Below, piece by piece: positions 32,151 to 38,970 of a stretch of 43,689 bases of DNA. The notes beneath the pieces are model-generated. The model did no database searches. It was not told where the DNA came from and worked only from the letters and a program-made list of their open reading frames with translations. The first letter of the stretch is position 1. Each line of letters starts with the position of its first letter. The stretch lies in contig NZ_JACMYO010000063.1 of NCBI RefSeq assembly GCF_020889685.1, positions 1-43,689 on the forward strand, in the 5' to 3' direction. The stretch is from Bradyrhizobium oropedii (GTDB lineage Bacteria; Pseudomonadota; Alphaproteobacteria; Rhizobiales; Xanthobacteraceae). Made by a program: the position numbers and the translations under genes.

Positions 32151-33374
32151 ATGGGTTTAGCTCAACGGACCGCCGACGAGGTGGATTCGGACGTGCGCGG
32201 GGCGGAAATGGCCGTCGAAAAGACGGCCGCCCTTGTGCCGTGGCTCAGCGAGCAGGCGGCGCGGGTCGAAGAGGCGCGGCGGATCCCCGACGATGTCGCC
32301 GAACGCCTTTTTGACACAAGGCTGTTCGACCTGATGCGTCCTTCGCGCTTTGGCGGATTTGGCGTCTCGCCCCGGTTCGCCTGGGAAGCAACCTTCCACG
32401 TCGCCAAGGGGTGTTCGTCCAGCGCCTGGCTTGCCGGACTCACCAGCGCGAATATTATTATGCTCGGCAAATTTTCTGCTGAAGCGCAGAAGGAACTCTT
32501 CGCGCCGGGCGTATCTCCGATCGTTCCCATGCTGACGGGCGGCGTGGGACAGGACATAAAGATCGAGCCGGCGGAAGGCGGCATTGTCCTGAGTGGGCGT
32601 TGGAGGTACGCCTCCGGCGTCGACGTTTCGGATTGGCTGGGCCTTCTTATCAATATTCCCGGACAAGGCGATGGGCCCGCGCCTCACGTCGTGCTCGTCC
32701 CGCAATCCGAATTTACGATCGATCACCAAAGCTGGCGCGTGATGGGCATGCGCGGCACCGGCAGCAAGAACATCACCCTCGGAAAGACATTCGTTCCGTC
32801 TCATCGCTTCATGAATTGGGCCGAATTGCAGGCCGGGAAGAAGCACCCGACCTGCCCGAACACCGAGCCTGTGTACGACTTCCCATTGAATACGGCCAAC
32901 GCAATGTCGGTCTTGGCTCCGACGCTTGGCGTAGCGACCGCTTGCAGCGAGGAAAGCATCAAGATTATTCGCGCTCGCGTCAGCTCGGGCAATCAGCAAG
33001 CGCAAATCAACGACAAGATCGCCCAGGTCGACGCAGGAACGAGCTCCGCCACCATGAGCTTCTTGCGAGACTTCCTGCTTTCCGAGACGGCTGCGATCGA
33101 AGAGCAGATTCTCCAGAGCGGGACGCTGTCGCTTGAGGAACGCGGACTTAGCCGCACGAAAGTGGCCATCGCATCTCGTCAAGCATTAACGTCTGCACAG
33201 CGTCTATTCGCGTCTCTCGGCGGGTCGATGCTCCCCGAGGGCACGCGGATTGAGCGTCTGTTCCGCGATATCCACGCCATGAGCTCGCATTTCTTGCTGC
33301 AGCCCGAGCCGATCGCCGAGGCGTATGGCCGGTTGCTGTTGGGTCTCGAGCTTTCTCCAGGAACGCGCCTCTAA
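32151..33374 (+). CDS. Group D flavin monooxygenase, 4-hydroxyphenylacetate hydroxylase-like
   Basis: 407 residues from ATG 32151, set by AGAGGAGG 8 bases ahead. The acyl-CoA-dehydrogenase fold of two-component hydroxylases is seen: MRPSRFGGFGVSP, AKGCSSSAWLAGLTSANI, LSGRWRYASGVDVSDWLGL, WRVMGMRGTGSKNITLGKTFVP and LFASLGGSMLPEGTRIERLFRDIHA. A true acyl-CoA dehydrogenase would have a catalytic Glu and CoA contacts that are not evident. With a flavin reductase upstream and homoprotocatechuate dioxygenase and HpaE genes downstream, hydroxylation of 4-hydroxyphenylacetate to 3,4-dihydroxyphenylacetate (the C2-type enzyme) is the best reading; other phenols remain possible. Confidence 0.82.
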   Translation: MGLAQRTADEVDSDVRGAEMAVEKTAALVPWLSEQAARVEEARRIPDDVAERLFDTRLFDLMRPSRFGGFGVSPRFAWEATFHVAKGCSSSAWLAGLTSANIIMLGKFSAEAQKELFAPGVSPIVPMLTGGVGQDIKIEPAEGGIVLSGRWRYASGVDVSDWLGLLINIPGQGDGPAPHVVLVPQSEFTIDHQSWRVMGMRGTGSKNITLGKTFVPSHRFMNWAELQAGKKHPTCPNTEPVYDFPLNTANAMSVLAPTLGVATACSEESIKIIRARVSSGNQQAQINDKIAQVDAGTSSATMSFLRDFLLSETAAIEEQILQSGTLSLEERGLSRTKVAIASRQALTSAQRLFASLGGSMLPEGTRIERLFRDIHAMSSHFLLQPEPIAEAYGRLLLGLELSPGTRL

Positions 33375-33395
33375 TTGACTAGGAAAGGATCCCTC

Positions 33396-33809
33396 ATGAC
33401 AAAGACGACCTATAGCTCAAAGAACCCGATGTTCGCTGCCGCGGGCGGCGGTTCCATTTTCGATAAATTTCAATACTCCTCCGCTGTGAAGGCCGGCGGC
33501 TTGATTTTCATCGCGGGACAGATCGGCCTCAATCCCGATGGATCGATGCCGGACAAGCCCGAGCAGCAGTTCGTCAATGCGTTCGAACGGCTCAAGCTCG
33601 TCCTCGAAGAGGCTGGCGGTCAGATGGGCGACCTGGTCGAGCTCGTCTCGTATCATGTCGGGCTGACCTCGCATTTGGCTGACTTCATGAAGGTCAAAGA
33701 AAAGTATGTGCCGGCCCCATTTCCGACCTGGACCATTCTCGACATCGCCGGTCTCGCACGTCCTGGTCTCATCATCGAAATCAAGGCGGTTGCCGTTGCG
33801 CGCAACTAG
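33396..33809 (+). CDS. RidA-family protein (third of four), Arg missing
   Basis: 137 residues from ATG 33396 behind AGGAAAGGAT, 21 bases after the oxygenase stop. Core marks are AGGLIFIAGQIGLNPDGSMP, LKLVLEEAGGQMGDLVELVSYHV and LIIEIKAVAVA. The substrate-carboxylate Arg of RidA is replaced: FPTWTILDIAGL has Trp there. It may be a catabolic variant acting on a ring-fission or quinone-imine intermediate; its place right after the hydroxylase supports a partner role. A strong terminator follows. Confidence 0.85.
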   Translation: MTKTTYSSKNPMFAAAGGGSIFDKFQYSSAVKAGGLIFIAGQIGLNPDGSMPDKPEQQFVNAFERLKLVLEEAGGQMGDLVELVSYHVGLTSHLADFMKVKEKYVPAPFPTWTILDIAGLARPGLIIEIKAVAVARN

Positions 33810-33839
33810 GCGAAGCCGACAACGTTTCCTCCCAGACTG

Positions 33840-33870
33840 GGTCGGGGCCGCAAGGCCCCGACCATTTTTC
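33840..33870 (+). terminator. Rho-independent terminator after the oxygenase-RidA pair
   Basis: Perfect 10-bp stem GGTCGGGGCC / GGCCCCGACC with a GCAA tetraloop, followed by ATTTTTC. It lies 31 bases after the RidA stop and ends the transcript before the next Crp/Fnr gene. Confidence 0.9.
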
Positions 33871-33920
33871 TCTAAGTGAGGTTTTCCGCTTATTGGAAGC
33901 CGACGCTGTCGGGGATCCCG

Positions 33921-34601
33921 ATGCCAAGGACTCGATCGAACGCCTGCGCAAAAGCCAGCCGCTCCAAGGTCAGCGAGACCTTGCGCGTTCCCAGATCGAT
34001 GTTGGAGCGACTGGTCGAAATTGCTCCGAATCTCTCTCTTCGGAAGATAGCTAAAGGACAATCCGTCTACCGCCAAGGCGACGCGGGGACGCATGCCTAT
34101 GTGGTGGTATCGGGCCGCCTCGGTATCACCATGATTGGACAAGCCGGGCAGGAGCTGTTGATTGACATCGTTGGTCCCGGCGCACTCTGCGGCGAGGGCG
34201 CCGCGTTCGACGGTCTACCACGCTTTTCCAGTGCCAGCGCCATCGAAGCCACCGATGTACTCCCGATAGCAGGCAAGGAGCTCCTCAAATTGATTTCGGC
34301 CGACGCGAAGCTTGCATCCCTGCTTGCGCACGCCACCGCACTGAAGCAACGTACACTCGCCGGTCGCCTCGTCCAGCTCGCGCAGGCTTCTCCTGAAGAC
34401 CGCATTGCAGAGCTTCTCTCGCAGATTGCCTTGCCGGAACTGCCCGATGTTCTGCTCACTCATCAGCAAATCGCCAATCTGATTGGCGCCTCCCGGATCA
34501 CGGTGACACGCGCTATGCAAAAGCTCCGCAAAGTCGGCACAGTCAGCTGCCAGCGCGGTCGCTACCGGCTGACACAGCCGCCGACGCGGTCGCGGCATTG
34601 A
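33921..34601 (+). CDS. Crp/Fnr-family regulator 2
   Basis: About 226 residues if ATG 33921 (after GGGGAT) is the start; GTG 33876 or ATG 33999 are alternatives. Sensor part: SVYRQGDAGTHAYVVVSGRLGI and GALCGEGAAFDGLPRFSSA; DNA-binding part: LTHQQIANLIGASRITVTRAM. The effector loop is nearly identical to regulator 1 (CGEGxAFDGLPRFS) and the recognition helix again lacks the classical Glu. It is followed by a candidate site at 34633 and the dioxygenase gene, so it may control that gene directly. Two close paralogues in 3 kb suggest hierarchical or heterodimer control. Confidence 0.85.
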   Translation: MPRTRSNACAKASRSKVSETLRVPRSMLERLVEIAPNLSLRKIAKGQSVYRQGDAGTHAYVVVSGRLGITMIGQAGQELLIDIVGPGALCGEGAAFDGLPRFSSASAIEATDVLPIAGKELLKLISADAKLASLLAHATALKQRTLAGRLVQLAQASPEDRIAELLSQIALPELPDVLLTHQQIANLIGASRITVTRAMQKLRKVGTVSCQRGRYRLTQPPTRSRH

Positions 34602-34632
34602 CCCTTCGTGACCGGCGAGATTGGTCCTCCTT

Positions 34633-34648
34633 TGTAGCGGTTGATACA
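34633..34648. promoter_or_regulatory. Candidate Crp/Fnr operator (TGTAGC-GGTT-GATACA)
   Basis: One mismatch from the palindrome at 30720. It lies 57 bases ahead of the homoprotocatechuate dioxygenase start in the gap after the second Crp/Fnr gene, a suitable place for activation. Confidence 0.55.
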
Positions 34649-34705
34649 GACCATCTCCGGTCCGGCGCTAAGGTGATGCCGTCTCGCTGGGAACGGAGCC
34701 GCCAC

Positions 34706-35713
34706 ATGAGCGCTGGACGAATTAAGGACATCGCAAACATTCAAAAGCTTGGCCATGTCGAATTCCGCACGACGGATTTGGAGCGAGCACGGGATTTCTA
34801 CGTCAACCTGATCGGCTTGCACGAGACCGAACGCGATGACAATCGCATTTATCTTCGCTGCACGGAGGACAAACAGCACCACACGTTCGTGCTGCGCAAG
34901 GCGCAGTCCGCTGGCGTCGGGCATATCGGGTTCGTGGTTGCGAGTGAAGATCAGCTCGACCGCATGAAGGCGCGGTTCGATGGCCTGGGACTGGCGACCC
35001 GCTGGACTGACAACGACATGATAGGCCAAGGCAAGACACTGAGAGTCCAGGATCCCTTCGGCTTCATCATCGACTACTATGCCGAGATCAAGAGCGTGCC
35101 ATGGCTCGTACAACAGTATCATCTTCATAAAGGGGTCTCGCCGACACGCGTCGACCATGTCAATGTCCTCACGCCCGATGCCCAGGCCGGTTATGGCTGG
35201 TACACTGAAGAGCTCGGCTTTGGATGCGCCGAACTGACGGAATCCGATCCGCCCGAAAAGCGGATTTGGGCAAGCTGGCTATTTCGAAAATCCACGGTGC
35301 ATGACATCGCCGTTATGACTGGAGCAGGACCGGCAGCCCACCACGTCGGCTTTTCGCTTGGAGATCCGCTCTCAATTATTCGTGCCTGCGACCTGCTCGC
35401 TGGCGCCGGCTATGCGGCCAGTATCGAGCGGGGGCCGGCCCGACACGGCATTTCGAACGCGTTGTTCGTCTATATTCGCGATCCCGATGGAAACCGCTTT
35501 GAGCTCTACACCGGCGACTATTTGACGGGAAACACTTCTGCGGAGCCAATACGCTGGAATCTCAACAATCCCGTACGCCAAACGCTGTGGGGAGCACCTC
35601 CACCGCGCCGCTGGTTTGAAGAATCCATGGCCGTTGAGACGTTCGATGGTGCCTCCACGAAAGAAACCAAGCCTGCCTTGATGCAATCAGTGCCGAGCTA
35701 CGTCGCTGACTGA
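34706..35713 (+). CDS. hpaD: Homoprotocatechuate 2,3-dioxygenase (type I extradiol)
   Basis: 335 residues from ATG 34706, chosen for CGGAG 8 bases ahead; earlier ATG 34676 has a poorer site. Two vicinal-oxygen-chelate domains. The second holds the Fe(II) ligands: His151 (RVDHVNVLTPD), His213 (AAHHVGFSLGD) and Glu266 (NRFELYTGDY). The stretches WASWLFRKSTVHD, IERGPARHGISNALFVYI and TGDYLTGN are typical of the 3,4-dihydroxyphenylacetate 2,3-dioxygenase branch rather than catechol or biphenyl dioxygenases. The product, 5-carboxymethyl-2-hydroxymuconate semialdehyde, is the substrate of HpaE encoded 0.5 kb downstream. Confidence 0.88.
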   Translation: MSAGRIKDIANIQKLGHVEFRTTDLERARDFYVNLIGLHETERDDNRIYLRCTEDKQHHTFVLRKAQSAGVGHIGFVVASEDQLDRMKARFDGLGLATRWTDNDMIGQGKTLRVQDPFGFIIDYYAEIKSVPWLVQQYHLHKGVSPTRVDHVNVLTPDAQAGYGWYTEELGFGCAELTESDPPEKRIWASWLFRKSTVHDIAVMTGAGPAAHHVGFSLGDPLSIIRACDLLAGAGYAASIERGPARHGISNALFVYIRDPDGNRFELYTGDYLTGNTSAEPIRWNLNNPVRQTLWGAPPPRRWFEESMAVETFDGASTKETKPALMQSVPSYVAD

Positions 35714-35772
35714 GTCACGATCGATCAGTCGTTTGAACCGCCCTCGACCCACCCTTAGCCGTCAAGGTTACC

Positions 35773-36174
35773 ATGCCGCGTACAGTCATCGTTCCCCCCA
35801 CCGGTTTGCGCCCTGGCATCCCATATTCGCCAGCGATCCGCTGGGAGAAGCTCCTCTTCATTTCCGGACAAACCGGCTCCGACCCCGTGACGAGGGAATT
35901 TCCGGAAGACATCAAGGCTCAAACCAGGATAGCTCTCGATAACCTCAAGGCTCTGGCTGAGGCCGGCGGGGCCTCGCTCGAGACCGCGCTAAAAATGACG
36001 ATCCACATGACCGACATGGTCAATGAATTTGCTCCGATGAACGAGGTGTTCCGCGAGTACTTCCCCAAGGATCCGCCCTCGCGGACCACGGTGGGAGTCG
36101 CCCATCTCGCTCGCGCCGGTCTGAAGATCGAAATCGACATGATCGCGGTGGTGAAAGACGCCGTTCAAGGGTGA
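35773..36174 (+). CDS. RidA-family protein (fourth of four)
   Basis: 133 residues, start ATG behind AAGG. Marks are LLFISGQTGSDPVTREFPED, LKALAEAGGASLETALKMTIHM and DPPSRTTVGVAHLARAGLKIEIDMIAV. Here the RidA arginine is present (PPSRTTV), so imine or enamine hydrolysis is chemically possible. It lies between the dioxygenase and HpaE genes, where adding ammonia to, or removing it from, the semialdehyde or a muconate intermediate would matter. Confidence 0.87.
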   Translation: MPRTVIVPPTGLRPGIPYSPAIRWEKLLFISGQTGSDPVTREFPEDIKAQTRIALDNLKALAEAGGASLETALKMTIHMTDMVNEFAPMNEVFREYFPKDPPSRTTVGVAHLARAGLKIEIDMIAVVKDAVQG

Positions 36175-36229
36175 GACCACCAAATCTATCGCCCCTCGCC
36201 AATTATGCATCAACCCGCACGGTGATACC

Positions 36230-37768
36230 ATGAGCCAACAAGAGGCGCGCGCGCCCCATTCAGACAATATGCGCAAAGCGCAAGAGCATTTGCATCGATT
36301 TAAGTCGCAGGCCGTGCCGCACAGGATCGCCGGACAACCGGTGCTAAGCGATCAGACCTTCGACAACCTGGATCCATCGGACAATTCCGTTCTATGCAAG
36401 GTCGCGTCAGGCGGCGAAGCCGAAGTCGATCGTGCTGCCAGTTCGGCCGAAGAGAGTTTTAAAGTCTGGAAGGACGTGCCCGGCGACAGGCGGCGCGCGC
36501 TCCTGCATCAGATCGCGGATCGGATCGGAGCTCGAGCTGAGGAAATCGCACTGGTTGAGAGCGTCGATAGCGGCCAGCCCATTCGCTACATGGCAAAGGC
36601 CGCGCTCCGTGGGGCAGAGAATTTCCGCTTTTATGCCGATAAGGCCCCGGAAGCTTCAGATGGCAAGTCGTTCCCGACGCAAACCCACCTCAATTACACG
36701 ATCCGCCAGCCTATCGGACCCGTCGGCATCATCACGCCGTGGAACACACCGTTTATGCTGTCCACATGGAAGATCGCTCCGGCGCTGGCGGCAGGCTGTT
36801 CGATCGTTCACAAGCCCGCGGAATGGAGCCCACTATCTGCAGTCATACTCTCGGACATCATGACCGAGGTGTTCGAGGAGGCGCGTTTGCCACCTGGCAT
36901 CGTTAACCTCGTGCACGGCATTGGTGAAAGAGCCGGAAAACTCCTGACCGAGCACCCTTCTATCAAAGCAATCGCCTTCGTGGGGGAGTCGGCCACCGGC
37001 AGCCATATCATGGCGCAAGGCGCACCAACCCTGAAGCGCGTCCATTTCGAACTTGGTGGCAAGAATCCCGTCATCGTGTTCGACGACGCAGATCTCGAGC
37101 GAGCGCGAGATGCGGTTCTGTTTATGATCTACAGCTTGAACGGACAGCGCTGCACATCATCGAGCCGCGCGCTCATTCAGCGTTCCATCTACGATCGATT
37201 TGTTTCAGCCCTCGCCGCCCGCGTCAAGACGATCAAGGTGGGCCCTCCCTTGGACCCTTCAACCGAGATCGGTCCGCTCATTCATCCCCGCCACGCTGAC
37301 AAGGTTTTGAGCTACGCCCAGTGCGCCACGCAAGACGGTGCGCAAATAGCGACGGGGGGCGGCCGGGCACTGGGCGGCAAAGGTAACTTTGTCGAGCCGA
37401 CATTGTTTGTTGACGCCCAGAACACAATGAGGATTGGGCAAGAAGAGATCTTCGGTCCGGTATTGACCGTCATACCATTCGATGATGAAGCCGACGCAAT
37501 GCGCATTGCCAATGACGTAAAGTACGGCCTCGCTGCCTACATCTGGACCGGCGACGTCGGACGAGCCCACCGCGTGGCTCAAGGAGTCGAGGCTGGCATG
37601 GTCTGGGTGAACTCCGAAAATGTGCGGCATTTGCCGACGCCGTTCGGCGGCGTCAAAGCGAGTGGAATAGGACGGGACGGAGGCGACTATGCCTTTGACA
37701 CCTACATGGAGCAGAAGAACATCGCCATCGGGATGGACAGACACCGGCCGCCAGCCATTGGGGTATGA
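36230..37768 (+). CDS. hpaE: 5-carboxymethyl-2-hydroxymuconate semialdehyde dehydrogenase HpaE
   Basis: 512 residues of the NAD(P)+ aldehyde dehydrogenase family. Catalytic Cys308 in YSLNGQRCTSSSR, general base Glu274 in VHFELGGKNP and the oxyanion Asn172 in ITPWNTPFM are intact. The C-terminal region GIEAGMVxVNxxNVR-like (GVEAGMVWVNSENVR) and the end QKNIAIGMDRHRPPAIGV resemble HpaE closely, more than generic aldehyde dehydrogenases. It oxidises the ring-fission semialdehyde made by the upstream dioxygenase. The N-terminus is about 20 residues longer than usual HpaE; a later start is not excluded. The lower-pathway genes (HpaF, HpaG, HpaH, HpaI) are not in the window. Confidence 0.9.
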   Translation: MSQQEARAPHSDNMRKAQEHLHRFKSQAVPHRIAGQPVLSDQTFDNLDPSDNSVLCKVASGGEAEVDRAASSAEESFKVWKDVPGDRRRALLHQIADRIGARAEEIALVESVDSGQPIRYMAKAALRGAENFRFYADKAPEASDGKSFPTQTHLNYTIRQPIGPVGIITPWNTPFMLSTWKIAPALAAGCSIVHKPAEWSPLSAVILSDIMTEVFEEARLPPGIVNLVHGIGERAGKLLTEHPSIKAIAFVGESATGSHIMAQGAPTLKRVHFELGGKNPVIVFDDADLERARDAVLFMIYSLNGQRCTSSSRALIQRSIYDRFVSALAARVKTIKVGPPLDPSTEIGPLIHPRHADKVLSYAQCATQDGAQIATGGGRALGGKGNFVEPTLFVDAQNTMRIGQEEIFGPVLTVIPFDDEADAMRIANDVKYGLAAYIWTGDVGRAHRVAQGVEAGMVWVNSENVRHLPTPFGGVKASGIGRDGGDYAFDTYMEQKNIAIGMDRHRPPAIGV

Positions 37769-37945
37769 TAAGGGGTTTTGGTCTCGCTTATTGCGGAGTG
37801 CCCCGCTGCAAAGGTCCGATTGCTCGCTCCACCGCAACCCCCCGGCCGCCAAACCGTCGTTCACCGGATCTGTTAAAATTGACTGCCCGAGGTGCCACAA
37901 GGCACAGAAAGTCCCGGCTGGCCCTGGATTGGAGTGGGCATCTCC

Positions 37946-38073
37946 TCATTCTGCGTCGGGCTGCCGGCCGGGCTCGGACCGCGAAAACGCGTCAATCTTC
38001 GATGCCGCCATTTCGATGGCGCGAATCCTCGGATAGGGCGTGAGATCCACACCAAACCTACGCGCATTGAAAT
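37946..38073 (-). pseudogene. maiA: Maleylacetoacetate isomerase, C-terminal fragment
   Basis: The last 40 or so residues (FNARRFGVDLTPYPRIRAIE, then AFSRSEPGRQPDAE) match the C-terminal end of zeta-class glutathione transferases that isomerise maleylacetoacetate in tyrosine catabolism; the NARRF...YP.I...QPDA pattern is characteristic. The rest of the gene is missing. Its frame is fused directly to an unrelated outer-membrane protein fragment upstream, marking a deletion point near 38073. It is a relic of a homogentisate pathway gene. Confidence 0.7.
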
Positions 38074-38381
38074 CATTGTGATCCGATTTGAACATCGAGA
38101 TATTGAAGAGATTAGTACCGTACGCCCACGCATCGAAATGAGTGAACGAATAGACCTGCTTTGCAGTTGTGCCGTCGACTGCGCCATTGGGGTTTACAGT
38201 GTACATGCCCGGATCGGTTCCCCTTGGCATCCATGAGAACGTCACGCGATTATCGATGACGGAGAAGAACGGGCTGGTCCGCCGGCGGCGGATTCGCCTT
38301 GACTGGCAGGTCAGCTGCGCCGGCAACGCCGGCGAACTCGAGCATGAGGACAGCAGCAATTGCACAGTAACGAAGCGACAT
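38074..38381 (-). pseudogene. Outer-membrane beta-barrel protein, N-terminal fragment
   Basis: ATG 38381 follows AGGGGGAATCA. The leader MSLRYCAIAAVLMLEFAGVA ends in AADLPVKA, a form common in rhizobial outer-membrane proteins. After PPPADQP one extra base near 38271 shifts the frame, which then reads FFSVIDNRVTFSWMPRGTD, TTAKQVYSFTHFDAWAYGTN and ISMFKSDHND, strands of a Tsx-like channel family. The protein then stops matching and runs into an isomerase tail. Head without barrel, hence non-functional. Confidence 0.7.
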
Positions 38382-38469
38382 TGATTCCCCCTATTTTGAA
38401 TTTGCCAGTGCACCGTCCCTGACTTGGCCTGACGCACGCCAACTCGGCTGCGGCCAGCGACGGCAAATT

Positions 38470-38721
38470 TCAGAAACTGATATTGATGTTCTTGACCTGG
38501 GTGAAAGCCATCAATTCATCGATGCTTTCCTCGCGGCCAATTCGCGACTGCTTGTAGTCAGGAGCCCCGATGAAGTGCGGGCCTGCCCCGTTTATCCAGA
38601 CAAAGCCGGATTCCATTCGGGAGGCAGCTCGATGGGCCGTGGCAAGTCTTTCGTGAAGATTGCGCCCGAACTCGCTGGGCGGGAAGAATGGCCACAGGTT
38701 GAAACGCGTTCCTCCCTCCAT
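38470..38721 (-). pseudogene. Aldehyde dehydrogenase, C-terminal fragment
   Basis: The reading ATAHRAASRMESGFVWINGAG, GREESIDELMAFTQVKNINI and final SF match the end of betaine-aldehyde-type dehydrogenases. Catalytic Cys and Glu regions are missing upstream. The usual GGYKQSG reads DYKQSRI, showing internal loss as well. No start signal is credible. It adds to the pile of truncated genes between HpaE and the MFS gene. Confidence 0.75.
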
Positions 38722-38800
38722 CCGGCTCCCTTGTAGCTGAGCCGCTTCCGACGAAGGTTCGACGAATAGTCCATATAGACAGAAATTAAGCTTATGGATT

Positions 38801-38816
38801 TGGCACGCGTATTGCC
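38801..38816 (+). promoter_or_regulatory. Sigma-54 (-24/-12) promoter for the MFS gene
   Basis: TGGCACGCGTATTGCC matches the RpoN consensus TGGCAC-N5-TTGC, with GG at 38802-38803 and GC at 38814-38815 separated by exactly 10 bases. It lies about 155 bases before the preferred MFS start and reads toward it. An enhancer-binding activator would be required; none is in the window. Confidence 0.65.
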
Positions 38817-38970
38817 CGCTAGGATAGCTAAGCTGACGGCTGCGCGCCTTGTCCCATGGCCCGATATAGAAGGGATATCGATCTTGACAGAAAATTTGAC
38901 GAGTCGCACGAAACTCAGTTCACAAAGTCATAAAATTGTCCAGGAAGAATGGGCAGCAAGGGAAGAGCGA

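Noticed and set aside
32151..33374. True acyl-CoA dehydrogenase
   Set aside because: The adjacent flavin reductase and hpa genes, and the lack of an evident catalytic Glu, favour a flavin monooxygenase of the same fold.
37689..38036. Small zinc-ribbon-like protein (CPRCHKAQ) after hpaE
   Set aside because: It overlaps the hpaE end and the isomerase fragment, has no ribosome site and only one cysteine pair.
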